Notes under the pieces: model-generated | Databases searched by the model: none | The model's input: the letters and a program-made list of their open reading frames with translations, nothing else | Told to the model about the DNA's origin: nothing | Made by a program: the position numbers and the translations under genes | Part shown: positions 23,553 to 34,593 of the stretch, piece after piece | Layout of the letters: each line of letters starts with the position of its first letter | Position numbering within the stretch: position 1 is the first letter of the stretch | Assembly (NCBI GenBank): GCA_025331445.1 | Contig: JAIWNE010000018.1 | Coordinates: forward strand, 62,001-126,000 | Source of the DNA: Blakeslea trispora | Taxonomy: Eukaryota; Mucoromycota; Mucoromycetes; Mucorales; Choanephoraceae | Length of the DNA: 64,000 nucleotides | Direction: 5' to 3'

Positions 23553-25955
23553 ATGTCTTTCGATCAAACCAATCTACAATATAGCAGAGATAACACACAC
23601 CCAGAAATACCAACAAAAGATCAAGACAACCTTAATTATTCAAAAACCATACAGAATGATGTTCCAAGCAAAGGAAAAAAGAAATCACACTATTCAAAGG
23701 CTCATTCAGAGTAAGAGATTTCATTATGTTTAGCCAACTTTTAACTCATTTTTATATATTAAAGTGAGCCTTGTCATATTGGAAGATTATCGGTAGAAGT
23801 GCTTATGCACATTTTTGCCAGATTGGATCCTGCTAGCTTAGCCATTGTTGCTAGGGTATGCCATTATTGGCGATATGTTGTTACCAACAACGGCTGCTGT
23901 AAGGAATTCAATTGTCGTGGTAACGCTTATCTAAACTATTACAACTAGGGCGAGACGCATTTGTTGCTTATTTTGGTTGCTTGCCATTCAAACGACTTAC
24001 GACCGAGAGTTGGAAGACTGAGTATATTTTGCGTACTCATCTATCTCGGTAGGCGAGATCGTTTTTTAGTAGGAGGGGAAACACTAATTTTTCTTTTTGA
24101 TAGAAAATGGACAAAAGCAAGAGGTACTGTCATGACATTTAATCCAAAGATTGGATCATTGGAAGCTATGCACATCAGTTTTGAGGATTCTCATATGGCT
24201 GTATCCAGTCATGAACAAGGTGTAGCTATACGATGCAATGCAGTGACCGGAAAAATGGATCAGCGCCACCCTTTCTATAGCACCAACGAAAACATCCGTA
24301 TTCCAGTGACAGCCACCGAGATGGATCAAGATCGTATTTTATGGGGATTTGATGCTGGCTTCATTACACTTTCTTTGCGAAAGAAGCCTATCAACAACCG
24401 TTTGATTGTCTTTTCCGACTTTCACCAATCACCCGTTTGTTTGTTGTGCTTACCAAAACACAGACAAGATGTAGTTGCTAGTGGTGCTGAGGATGGAACC
24501 ATCAAGTTGTGGGATGTGTCGACTGCCTCATGTGCACTCACTCTGAGGAGACCCGTATCTACAGCTAGGGTACCTACCTGTATCAAGCTCACTTTGGATC
24601 ATTACGTCATTATAGGTTATAACGATGGCTCTGTGGCTATTTGGCAAGTCAATCTTCATGAACTCTTGGGCTTGACCAAAAGTCAAGGCGAAAATAGCGA
24701 AAACGAAAAGAGAGACTGGTTAGACAGGCTAGAGCAAAGTAAGCGCTTGATTCCACCACCATCTTCTCGCAACTACGATCTATCATCAGTCAAGCATCTG
24801 TCTTATGATTCAGATACACACGCCGTCGTTGTCTCCTATTCCGGCGTGTCCGAGATTTACAAGTATGATGTGACTACAGGTAGATGCACTGCTATCTTTG
24901 GCCATGGTCATAGTCAATCAAGTTCCATTACCTGCATCAAATGGGACAAGACGCTTCCCTCTGCTCTACTCTCGCTAGATTCTGCGCTAAAGACACGAAC
25001 AGCTGGTGCATCTAAACGTAGAGGTGGTACAATGATCCATCTATCAGGCACATCCACCACTCCATCATCCTCATCAGCATCGTCACCACCTGTGACTCCA
25101 GATGCATACCAATCCTCAGTCAAGACAACACGTCTTTTGGCTACAGGCGATGATTTAGGTACATTATGTCTCTGGGATGGCGATGAAGTGGATCAGCTAG
25201 AAGAAGGGCGCATTATAAGGCCATTGCGTGTGTTCAGTGGTGGCCATATCACTGCTATCAGTTGCATCTATCTGGATGCATTTAAGCTAGTTTCAGGTAG
25301 CGATGATGGTTGGATTCGAGTATGGGATCCTCTGACAGGCAAAAACCTTTGTACTTTGGGCAACAAAATACCCAAGCATGCACCTGTGGATCGTACGGAT
25401 GTGGATGTGATGCGAGTTAAGACGCTTTGGTGTAGTAACGATTATCGTGGTGTAGCTACCATTGGCCATCAAATCAAAGTGTGGGATTTCTCTCCTGACA
25501 AGCAATTCTTGGCTCGTCCTCTCAAGCCAAAGGGTTCTGGCAAGCCTGTAATTCGTGATCGTCTTCGTTATGAAATTGATTGCGAAGTCAAGGAATCGAT
25601 GGCCAAGATGGCTTCTGAACGTCTGGAGCGCGAACAGGCCGAGAAGAATTATGATCGATTAGCACTCGAGGGATTATCTGAAGAAGAAATGGTTCACTAT
25701 GCTATGCTACTCTCTCAGCAAGAAAAACCTGTCAAAGAGTCTCTTGATGATTTTGTGGATGTAGATGATGAAGACTTAATGAAGGCAGTGATTGCCAGTC
25801 TAGACAATCATCGTATTGAGACACCTTCTGTCAGTAGTGAACCCAGCGAAAGCAGCGTCTCTTTGCATGATGAAGTTTGGCCTACTATTGCAGACAATAG
25901 CACTGAAGATGAAGAATTACGTTATATTCTTGAATTAAGCAAAACTGAAAAATAA
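23553..25955 (+). CDS. Ufo1-like F-box/WD40 protein with ubiquitin-interacting motifs
   Basis: Probable substrate receptor of an SCF ubiquitin ligase. Four exons: 23553-23710, 23765-23898, 23949-24048 and 24104-25955; introns are 54, 50 and 55 nt; 747 residues. The F-box is at about 55-98 (IGRLSVEVLMHIFARLDPAS). It is followed by a WD40 propeller with clear blades (ASGAEDGTIKLWDV, ATGDDLGTLCLWDG, VSGSDDGWIRVWDP), interrupted by a Ser/Thr-rich loop near residue 370-390. The C-terminus carries ubiquitin-interacting motifs: EEEMVHYAMLLSQQ (about 657-672), DEDLMKAVIASLDN (about 686-699) and a weaker DEELRYILELSK at the very end. F-box + WD40 + three UIMs is the architecture of yeast Ufo1. The three 5' exons are needed: without them the F-box is lost. 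Confidence 0.92.
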
Positions 25956-26169
25956 AACAAATTGACATGTAACTTCTTCTTTTACATTTTTTCTAATGCG
26001 AAAAAGGAAGGAGGGGGGATATACATTTTTTTATACAAAAACCATACATAAGAAAGAACAAAAAATTGCTTCATTATGTAACTATATGTGCTGCTTCATT
26101 CTTGCTATCTTTAACGAGCTTCAAATTGAACCACTATAAAATAATATTTTGCATAAATAAAGCCATCAT

Positions 26170-26414
26170 TCAACTATTTTTTTCTGTCCAAACATTACTT
26201 CTCTTTGTTCTCTTCTTATACATGATTCTGTGACCGCAATCTTGACAACGAATAGGTTCTCTAGGCTTCAACTGATTCTCAGCACCACAATCTACCCATC
26301 GATCGAGTTTTTACGTTAATGATAGATCTCTTGCTTTTACAAAAATACTTTACCAGCACACAAGTAAGTCATGGCAACGGGTTGACGAATGGGTGCACCT
26401 TGATAACCGTCCAT
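26170..26414 (-). CDS. RPB12: RNA polymerase I/II/III shared subunit Rpb12 (ABC10-alpha)
   Basis: Smallest zinc-binding subunit common to the three nuclear RNA polymerases. Exon 1, 26414-26354, and exon 2, 26291-26170, are joined over a 62-nt intron and give 60 residues, close to the usual 60-70. The zinc ribbon is complete: first pair in YLCADC (split by the intron), second pair in IRCQDC, followed by the hallmark [12 protein letters not shown]. The start [13 protein letters not shown] precedes the first cysteine pair as in other fungi. Both exons are too short to stand out as open frames, so the gene is easily missed. It lies tail-to-tail with the F-box gene, whose stop is 214 bases away. 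Confidence 0.95.
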
Positions 26415-27268
26415 TTTGTATATAGATTAGTAAGATAGAGAGTGAAAAAAAATGAGTGAAAAAAAAAATAGATAGAAACTGGGTTGAATTTGTCCAGCAA
26501 GAATCATTCGTGGAGTTTCAATTTAGAGAGGACGAAGCCACTGATCAGCCACTGTAAGCTGTAAATAAGAAAGGTTGTTTTTCTCAGGCAAAACACTTGA
26601 ACTTTACTTGCTACATGCATTTTCTTTTTCTTTTTATTCTAAAGTAGACATGGAGTGAAGAGTGTTCAAAAGTCTATTATTTTTTTTCTCACTTGTTTTA
26701 AGTGAATTTAGAGTGGAGACAGTCCGTGGGCTGCTATTGTTTGGAATCTACCTTTCTTCTTGAGAAACAATGATTGAAGAATAGGCAGAGTTTCAATCAA
26801 TTGTAGAAGTTTTGGCTGCAATTCAATGTAAAATCGAAACATTCATCATGTTTAAATGAATAAGAAACACAACCTTTTTATTGGTCTTCATGTTTCAGAA
26901 TAAACATGTCATCTGGCCCTTCCAGCGCGCATATAAGTATGCCGATACTTTCTGTCATCAACCATAATATAAACCAATGATGTGTTTAGACTGTTCAAGA
27001 GTGAATTATCTACTATGTTTCATAAAAGTCATTTTGCCGCGTGTGTGAATATGGTTCTTGAAATCGACTTTAGGGAGATAGAGGGTAATTAAAGGATATG
27101 TTTATTTCAGAATAAAAGAGAATCTATAGTCAATCTGATAGCTGAATAAGGCTGGTTTATACATACTTCCAAAGCACAAAAGAAAAAAGAAAGGAGGATG
27201 AATATAAAAAATATATTAAATAACAATAAAAAAGCAAAATGGGTACAAGTTTGACTCTAAAACAAAAA
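26415..27268. other. Intergenic, nothing recognised
   Basis: AT-rich DNA between the RPB12 start and the 3' end of the mucin-like gene. It should hold the RPB12 promoter. No further gene seen. Confidence 0.5.
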
Positions 27269-28660
27269 TTACATCTCATTTGGCTTACTACCATAATCTC
27301 TGGCATTTGGCTTATCGGTAGATGGATGTGAAGCATACTCAGACATGTTACCAGCACTTATAGGAGTTGCCGTATTACCGTAGGGTTGTTGATAAGCTTG
27401 ATTATATGCATACATTTCATTATCGGGAATTTCATGACGATTGCTATCATAACCAGCAGGAGCAAGACCATAGCCTTGAGCAGCTCCAGCAGCTCCAACT
27501 ACAGCATTGGGATCGTAATAACCATAATCAGTTTGACCATAATTGTTAAAGGCTTCTTGACTATAGGCCCCTTGACTGTAGCCTCCTTGGCTATAGGATT
27601 CATGATAGTCGCCATAAGGATCATTGCTGTAAGCGGCGTTGGCAGGATAATGGCGGGAATTATCAAAAGGTGAAAGTGGTTCATTGGAGTTCATGGTAGC
27701 GCCAGCAGCTCCAACACCAACACCAGCAGCTGCAGCTGCTGCTACAGCAGAGCGGTTGAAGTCATTGGGTTGCATATCAATGGCATAGTCATCCTGAGTG
27801 TAACCATCCTTATTACGCTTGTTTGAACGACTAGCACATCCTCCATGACGATTAATCCATGCAATCAAACCACCAATTAAAGCAACACCAACAATAGCAC
27901 CCACTACTGAACCAGCAATCACGCCCGTCTTGTTGGTAGATGAGCCATCATCTTTCTTTGGCAATGAAGAAGGAGTAGCCGATTGAGAAGGAGATGAAGA
28001 AGCACTAGAGACTGGAATGCTAGCTGAGGATGGAGAGGCCACATTAGATGAGCTTGGAATTGTATCTGATGCGGATGAGATAGGAGCAATGTTGCTAGAA
28101 GTTGGAGGTACATCGCTACTCGAGGGTGGTTGCTCTGCTGTAGTGGTTGGAGCAGCAGTTGTAGCTTCTGTAGTAGTTGGAGCAGCAGTAGTTGTGGTTA
28201 CAACAGGTGCTTCTGTAGTGGTCACAGGTGGCTGTTGCGTAGTAGTCGTAATAACGGGTGCTTCTGTAGTAGTTACGGGTGGTTGTGTAGTAGTAGTAAT
28301 GACTGGTGCTTCTGTAGTAGTAGTAATGGCAGGAGCTGGTTCAGATGTTTGGATAGCAGCAGGTTCTTCTGTAGTTGCCTGAGCTTTCACTGAATTGGCC
28401 TGCTGTGTAGTAATAGGATTGTCAATGGTGTTTGTCACAGAATCGCTCATGGTAGTAGATGCCACCATGCCAATGCTCTCATTACTTACATTGGTATCTG
28501 TACCAGTGACTTGTTGAGCACTAAAGGTATAATCATCCTTGCTTGAAGGAGTATCAGGACTTTCTGCTGTAGAATTACTTTGAGCAGAAACGAATTGAAT
28601 GCAAATTTGTAGGACAATGAATAAACATATTGACAGTTTGCCAAAGTTTTGAAATTTCAT
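27269..28660 (-). CDS. Secreted mucin-like single-pass cell-surface protein
   Basis: Single exon of 463 residues. A signal peptide (about 1-26, ending FVSAQ) leads into a Ser/Thr/Pro-rich extracellular stretch with imperfect tandem repeats of the type TTTEAPVITTTTQPPV (about 110-175), expected to be heavily O-glycosylated. One transmembrane helix is at 246-269 (GVIAGSVVGAIVGVALIGGL), then a basic stop-transfer segment and a cytoplasmic tail rich in Tyr, Gln, Gly and Ala (SYSQGGYSQGAYSQEA). The plan matches fungal wall-stress sensors of the Wsc/Mid2 type, but there is no WSC domain or cysteine-rich head, so a sensor role is inference. The repeat tract is likely to vary in length between strains. 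Confidence 0.85.
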   Translation of the reverse strand: MKFQNFGKLSICLFIVLQICIQFVSAQSNSTAESPDTPSSKDDYTFSAQQVTGTDTNVSNESIGMVASTTMSDSVTNTIDNPITTQQANSVKAQATTEEPAAIQTSEPAPAITTTTEAPVITTTTQPPVTTTEAPVITTTTQQPPVTTTEAPVVTTTTAAPTTTEATTAAPTTTAEQPPSSSDVPPTSSNIAPISSASDTIPSSSNVASPSSASIPVSSASSSPSQSATPSSLPKKDDGSSTNKTGVIAGSVVGAIVGVALIGGLIAWINRHGGCASRSNKRNKDGYTQDDYAIDMQPNDFNRSAVAAAAAAGVGVGAAGATMNSNEPLSPFDNSRHYPANAAYSNDPYGDYHESYSQGGYSQGAYSQEAFNNYGQTDYGYYDPNAVVGAAGAAQGYGLAPAGYDSNRHEIPDNEMYAYNQAYQQPYGNTATPISAGNMSEYASHPSTDKPNARDYGSKPNEM

Positions 28661-29152
28661 TGTGTGTATTTATATATGAAAAAAAAAGGGAAAAAATAAA
28701 AGAGAAAAAAAGATATGAAACAAACAAAATGAAATTGATTTTTACTATTTTTATTTACCTGAAACTATTCTTGTCTGGGATACAAATAGGCTGTCCTGGT
28801 CCCTATCCACCTGTCAACTAACTTAATTAGGGCTAGAAACGACTGTACAGCTGCCCCCACCTCCAAAGTTTGCTTTCCAGAGTACACTCCTAGAGAGATT
28901 TCATCCAAATATGGTATAAAAGTGTACAAAAATGCTAATAAAGTACTTCAATTGGCTATTAAATAAAAACTTTGTGTATATAAAATTTGGAAGGCGCTTA
29001 AATTTACAGGAGCTCTAGAATAAGCAAAAAAACAGATTTGATTGGCTGATATGAGTACACAGGTTGCTTCTTTTAATTTTGCGCTTGCTGTATAACTTTT
29101 TGCGCCTCAGAATTCTTTTTGCGTATCACTAAGAAAAAGCTTGTACAGTCAG
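28661..29152. other. Promoter flank of the mucin-like gene
   Basis: AT-rich DNA upstream of the surface-protein gene, passing into transposon-derived sequence. No gene recognised. Confidence 0.45.
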
Positions 29153-29305
29153 GACACACAGCAAATCACCCGCTTTGATTTCTGGCCACCACAAAGTCTT
29201 GATCTCAACCTAATTGAGCATATTTCAATCCATATCAACTCCTTCTCCGCAATCGCAAACTTCAGAAGAAGAGCCAACCTCGTGTCTAACAGCCTCCACA
29301 GATGA
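29153..29305 (+). pseudogene. Tc1-like transposase C-terminal fragment
   Basis: One frame reads DTQQITRF, then FWPPQSLDLNLIEH, which is the Tc1/mariner DDE signature around the last catalytic acidic residue (usual form WPPQSPDLNPIEH). The frame continues about 40 codons to a stop. Nothing upstream restores the catalytic core, so this is a truncated relic. Downstream, another frame at 29214-29459 is open for 81 codons but I cannot assign it. Confidence 0.7.
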
Positions 29306-29784
29306 ATCATATCAACTAGATGCAACAATATCCTCCAATTATGGTGAATTGTTGAAAAAACAAAAATACATTCTGGAGCTGAACGAGCTTGGCGATGTTA
29401 CCAAAGAAAAAGTGATTTATGAAATGGATTGCGAGTCGAGTCTTGCTGAGAGACTGTAAGTTTAAATCTATGTTTCCTTGACTTGGTTTACTGACAAGCA
29501 TGGCTTAAGCTTTTGTCATCTATGGTGTATCATAGTACATGCCCTGCTCATCTTTTACTTCATCCATATACATTCTCTGACAACATCCATGCTGAAATAA
29601 GAAAGTGGAGAAGGGTAAGAGCATCAATTAGCACAACGGCGAATTCAAACTCATGATTTCTTGAGTCTCGAGTCTCAAGAGTTCAATACTTTCCGAGTGC
29701 TTTCACACCATCTGATCCACCAACAGAAGAAAATATATTACAACAAAACTTGGGTTCGTTTTTTTGATTTATCTTACTGAAATT

Positions 29785-30098
29785 ATGGACAGAGCGTCTC
29801 TGCTATCCAACCATAGACAATCTGAAATTGATTATGTTGTGCAAAATGTATCTATCTTGATGAAGCTTATTTTTAATTCAACGTCGACATTAAACATTGC
29901 ATGGTAGGTGTATCCTTCTTTCTGAAATGAAGACGATTGATGTTACTTTGTTTATACAGGGAGAAGCTCTCCATAACAAACAAAGATACTAATGGCAAGC
30001 TGCTTACTCGTGACTCTTTGATACACACTAGCCATCAAGAAGTAGGCTGTGGTGAAATAAAGGTGAACGAAGCTAGTAAAAAGCTACTATTAAAATAG
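29785..30098 (+). pseudogene. Truncated nuclease-like, transposon-associated gene
   Basis: Two exons, 29785-29903 and 29960-30098, joined by a clean 56-nt intron (GTAGGT...TACAG), give 85 residues from MDRASLLSNHRQ to a stop. The second exon contains VGCGEIKVNEASKK. The order (IDYVVQNVSILMKLIF, then LNIAWEKLSI, then GEIK) is the pattern I know from a very abundant Mucorales family with an apparent PD-(D/E)XK core, also present at 31904-32949. The C-terminal half is missing, so I call it a fragment. Both exons are too short to notice as single frames. Confidence 0.5.
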
Positions 30099-31562
30099 TA
30101 AAAAACTGCTTTCTGTTGGTGGAAATATACCTTATACCTTCTACCGGCTGCTACATCTCTGGATAATTCCTCCATTTAGACATCAAGTTCTTCTAAAACT
30201 TTAGCGGGAGGAAGTAACATTAAGAACGAACTTTGAGCAATAGAAAAGCGAATTTTGAAAAAGGTTAATTTTAATCGGCGACGAAAGCGAATTCATTACT
30301 CTGGAAAATGAACTTTGGAGGTGAAGCACCATTTCCAAAAATAGATTACTTTGCCGAAAATAGAGCATTCACCAATCGCATCCTGCTGTAGTTTGAGAAA
30401 ATAGTGGTTACTCTTTTCTAGAACCTAAAGAACATGGTATGCACAGAGATTTCGAATGAACGGACATGTATTTGATGAGCAAGTGAGAATAGTTGTCGAC
30501 ATCAAACAACTCCTGACGCTTGTATGGGCTTCAAAACCACTTAACGACACAGACATTGACAATCAAAGCTGCAGTTCATCATTATATCGAACAAGGCCAA
30601 AAATAAATAAGGAGTCATGCAGTGCGAGAACATATTTCACATTCAAAAGAGAAAAAGAAAATTTGAGCAATTGCTGCTCTTTTTTTTCTTTCTTTGTGAA
30701 CATCACTACAAAGAGACTTTAGAGTCAATTGAAGTAGTAGAAAGTCTTGCGGTATACACTGACTCTTCTGAGGAATCAAGCTATTGATTCTCTTTGTGCA
30801 AGTACAGCTTTAAAGATTGGTAACACCGCAATGCTTTTTATTGTTCCATGTAAACAATGAATCGCTAAATAGGCTGTTTCTAACTTTCCAAACTCTCTTC
30901 TTTTTGTTTCAAGATTCCTTCTGAGAGGTAAATGAGTGACCGTGTATTATATCTTTTGATCTGAAGATGGCAAAACGTACATCTTCTTTTTGTTTATGGA
31001 ATCTGTTAAAAACTCATCGACTAGATTCAAAAATTGCATTACTTTGCTTTTCCCAGTAAATATAGCTTGAGTTTAAGCTGATGAAGCTCAATAAGGAATG
31101 CCCAATTTTAAAAGTTCTTTTCATATTCAAGAAGAAAGGTGCAAGCACGAAAGAAGCTTTGGTGATCTTTTGTAGTAGTTTTTTTTTTCTGGCCTAAAAA
31201 AGTAAGGATAATTAGGAAAAAAATCACTTGCTCTCGCTACAAATACAATATGAGCAGGGATCAGCTGAGTAAGACATAGTTAAAGCAACAGAGTAAAAAA
31301 AACAAAATTCACAAAAGAAATTAGTCATTGTAAGACAATAAGAGCACTCGCCACATTGTTTTACCTGTAACATAACTCCTAAAAATAACCCTTTTTTCGT
31401 TAAACTGATTATAATCTGCTTTTTTCTTTCTTTCTTTTCAAACTATTTAAACGTGGGATCAAGATGAAAGGCATTTGCTCCCTTCTTTTCTTTATTGTTG
31501 GTGTATAATGCTTTCGAAAGAAGGGGGAGGGGAGGGGATGGAATAATAGTTAAGTAGTAGAA
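30099..31562. other. Transposon-derived or intergenic DNA, no intact gene
   Basis: AT-rich DNA with a short frame at 30456-30722 that I cannot assign. The region lies between a nuclease-like relic and the 4.8-kb element and is probably old transposon debris. Confidence 0.4.
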
Positions 31563-31564
31563 TA

Positions 31565-31661
31565 CAGTGCTTCCGGTTCCAATTGGTCACTTTTTTGAAA
31601 ATTTTGGTCGCCCAAAAATACTAAAAATAGAGCTTCAATTGGTCACTTTTTTTACTCTCAG
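31565..31661 (+). repeat. Left terminal inverted repeat
   Basis: About 97 bases from CAGTGCTTCC to ACTCTCAG, with two copies of the AATTGGTCACTTTTTT site (near 31581 and 31638) separated by the tract TTTTGGTCGCCC. It matches the right end apart from the 98-base insertion and a few substitutions. Confidence 0.9.
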
Positions 31662-31903
31662 TTCGTATTTGTGAGCATTAGAGCTTTCGTTTGATGTATT
31701 GTTCATGTTTGATTGTATTAAGAAAAAGTAATGTAGAAGAGGGACGAAGAATATTATTTTGAGGAATTTAATGCATTTTTTAAAACGGATCAAGTTATTT
31801 TTCTAGTGACTGGATCAAATGACAAAAAAAAACCAGCAAGAATAAATGAAACAAGGCACAGAATACATAGTTTTTAGCAACAATAAGGATAAAAAGAAAT
31901 TAA

Positions 31904-32949
31904 TTATTTTATATAAATTTTACAGCAAGAGCCTTTTGCTGGCTTGCTGCCAAGTAATTCTTCTACAAAGTCAAGCGGTATAGTCAAGCTTGACTTTTCT
32001 TCGTCGTCTTCTTCTTCTTTGATGCAAAGTACTTGATACACTTGCACCACCTTTGTCATCTTGTTGACCATCTCCAAAGAAACATCAAGAGTGTCGAGGC
32101 TTGATGGAAGCAGGAAGGAGGTGAACTCTATCATTCGATAGAATTCTCCATCACTTCGAAATAAATAAAAAAAGAAAGAAAAACCAACAACCTGTACTGC
32201 CATGGTACATGACTTGCTGAACTTTCTGTTGGCATTCTTGCCAAAGCCAGCTAACCTATACAAGGCTGATTGGTTGCTGTTTATGGCAATCTTTGCCTTG
32301 ATTTCGCCATATAGACCAGAATACAAGAACTGACCACTATTAAAATGATCAGTTCTGTAATCTGGTCTTTGGTTGTTGTCGTCGTTGCCTTCTTCTTTGA
32401 TGTTGGCACTAAAAGGAAATTAGTAGGTGTATGTATTTAAGGTTAGCAGTATGGACTTACTTAAATGCCTTGCACCCATCGAATGAAGGCAGGCCAGAGA
32501 GGAACGACCAAGTAAGCTCAGACTCCTTCATTCTGCTTGGTCTTGGGCTGATCAGCTCCTTTGCCCTACAAGTTGGCTGTGTTAGTCGTTCTTGTTCAGA
32601 TACAAACAAAAGACTTACAAGTTCTTGATGGCTATGAGAACGTTTACAACATGCTTCTGCTGTTTGTACTTCTTCTGTAGCAGAGCCATATCCAAGTCAA
32701 AATCAACTATATCTTTGCTGTCTTTATATGTCTACAAGCAAAATAAGTATACACGTGTTTCTCAACCAGGCTATATAAATACATGCCATAAGCGCGTTTG
32801 TCAAAGATACATAAGCGTCTAAAGGGAAGCTTATAACGTTTTGGACAATATTGGCAAGTTGATCATTGTACAAGTCTTTCAAAAAAGACTTCTTAAAAAG
32901 GTTGTTGATGCTGAAGTCAAGCTTCAACAACAAAACACCAGAAAGCAAC
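31904..32949 (-). CDS. Transposon-borne nuclease-like gene, 5' end unresolved
   Basis: Four exons can be read: 32949-32811, 32731-32619, 32565-32461 and 32408-31904, with introns of 79, 53 and 52 nt; phases agree, and about 287 residues are open to the stop. A further 5' exon must exist (acceptor TATAG at 32950), but I could not find it. The key segment reads RPDYRTDHF, then 13 residues later LYGEIKAKI, the spacing D...ExK of a PD-(D/E)XK nuclease core. It is followed by MAVQVVGFSFFFYLF, GEFYRMIEFTSFLLP and VVQVYQVLC, strand-rich blocks shared with the Mucorales transposon-associated family I recall. Intact exons and splice sites argue for recent function. Nuclease activity is inference from motif spacing only. 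Confidence 0.6.
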
Positions 32950-33144
32950 CTATATCATAATAATCAAAACATGTATTACTGAAATTTGAGAAAAATTAGA
33001 GCACGGCCACATGATATAAGAATTTAGTACTAGACGCGAATAAACTTACATAGATTGAGCCTGAATCAACCTGAGAGGGGGAGGGGGTTTAAGGGGGAGA
33101 GTTGTCCTTCCCTCTAAAAAAACAGTGTATAGATTACCTCCAAC

Positions 33145-33230
33145 ATAGAAAAACCTAAAGTGTAAACATTGTCTTAGTTTTTCTGTTTCTTAGACATCGT
33201 TTTAGCTCTTGAATGGATCGCTTACCTCTT
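33145..33230 (+). repeat. Dispersed repeat shared with 44235-44330
   Basis: The stretch around AAAAACCTAAAGTGTA, ACATTGT and TTTTTCTG..TCT.AGA.ATC occurs here and near 44246 with small changes. Both copies place a stop codon at the end of a frame finishing KPKV, so this looks like the 3' end and trailer of a repeated gene or element. Confidence 0.55.
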
Positions 33231-33810
33231 CTTAAGAAAAGAACAAATAAAAAAAGACCTATTCATTTTGATCAGTACAGATACGCGACAACAATCATGA
33301 TGAAATACATGCCTTCTTTCCAAACAGTTACTTTTCTGCATGTCATCTAGACAGTAAGAAAGCGCGCAGTAATCAATCTAAGAGATCATTAGAATATTTC
33401 ACAGCCTAAAGAACAGCCTTGTTACCTTTGTTTGTAATGTATTCATTCTAAATAATAATTAAAGAAAGAAAAGAAGGAAAAGGTACTTTTTTTTTTCTTT
33501 TGTTTTTATAAATTAGATTGACCACATTACTGATCAGTTGTCCTCATTGGCTGATATATTGATTGTTTGTTTGTTCTTTGTGTAAATTGGTCTGGGCTCT
33601 GCTATAAACAATGAACACCCTGGTTCTTTATTTAACAATACAAAAAAGACCAAATCTTCATTCTTATCATGAAAAGAGTAAAGCTTGATGTAGATCATTT
33701 ACCTTGATTACTGTTCATTATTCTGTAGTGAAAAGAAAAAAAAAGAGTAGGATGATATATTAATGCCCTTGCATCAGTGAAAGCATGCGAGTAAATCATG
33801 TCATACAAAT

Positions 33811-34443
33811 CATATATATACTGTCGATTTGCTGAATGAAAAGGTACTCGAACTGATGCCTGGTGAATCCGTCACTTTGACTTCGGCAGATAAAGCCGAT
33901 TATTCACAAGAAGAAAATGCCAGCAATGAAGTCTACAGAGTTTCTGATGAGTATCTTCAAACGCAGAACCCAGGCAATTTTCCTCCTGCAAAGTTGACCT
34001 TGAAAGTAGGCTGTATTGTAATGCTCTTGAGAAATCTTGACCCACAAAAAGGCCTTTGCAATGGCAGCAGATTGGTAGTTAAAGAAATAGGCCAATACGT
34101 ATTGAAAGTCGTTGTCCTCAACAACAGTCGATCCAACCAAGAACAAGTTGAGCTCATTCCTCGAATAGAATTAGAAACCTTAGAAGATGAGTATCCCTTC
34201 ATATTGTCAAGAAAACAATTTCCTGTCAAACTAAGTTTTGCCATGACTATCAACAAGTCGCAAGGTCAATCACTTTCTAACGTTGGGATTGACCTCCGTA
34301 CTTCACCATTCACACATGGCCAACTATATGTTGCTTTCTCTCGCTCCACCAACTTACAAGGCATACATGTCTTGCATAAATCTGATCCTTCTAAACAACA
34401 AAATCTCATCGATAATATCATCTTTCCAGAACTCCTGATCTAA
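33811..34443 (+). pseudogene. Helitron PIF1-type helicase, C-terminal remnant
   Basis: An open frame of about 205 codons from VDLLNEKVLELMPGE to a stop. It contains LKVGCIVMLLRNLDPQKGLC and FAMTINKSQGQSLSNVGID with QLYVAFSRST, the conserved C-terminal blocks of PIF1-like helicases in Helitron RepHel proteins. Walker A, Walker B and the Rep domain are missing, and there is no proper ATG, so it is a 5'-truncated relic. The typical Helitron end sequence follows 150 bases downstream. Confidence 0.85.
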
Positions 34444-34532
34444 TTTACATACTTCATCTTTAACAATATATCTTATAAAATAAATTTTCATCTATAACAA
34501 TATATGTGTGCTTCAGAAAGCAGAACTAATTC

Positions 34533-34593
34533 AGCATCCGAACCGTGAGGCAACGACGACCGTAAAACGAGCGTAGCGAGTAGGCCGGCTAGT
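34533..34593 (+). mobile_element. Helitron 3' terminus
   Basis: About 90 bases after the helicase stop, a GC-rich tract (GCATCCGAACCGTGAGGCAA, then GACGACCG, GTAGCGAGTAGG) ends in GGCTAG followed by T. CTAG fits the CTRR end rule of Helitrons, which insert before a T. The tract stands out from the AT-rich surroundings. I could not define the 5' boundary (TC end). Confidence 0.65.

Noticed and set aside
28017..28382. 121-codon valine-rich frame on the + strand
   Set aside because: It is the antisense reading of the Thr-rich repeats of the mucin-like gene.
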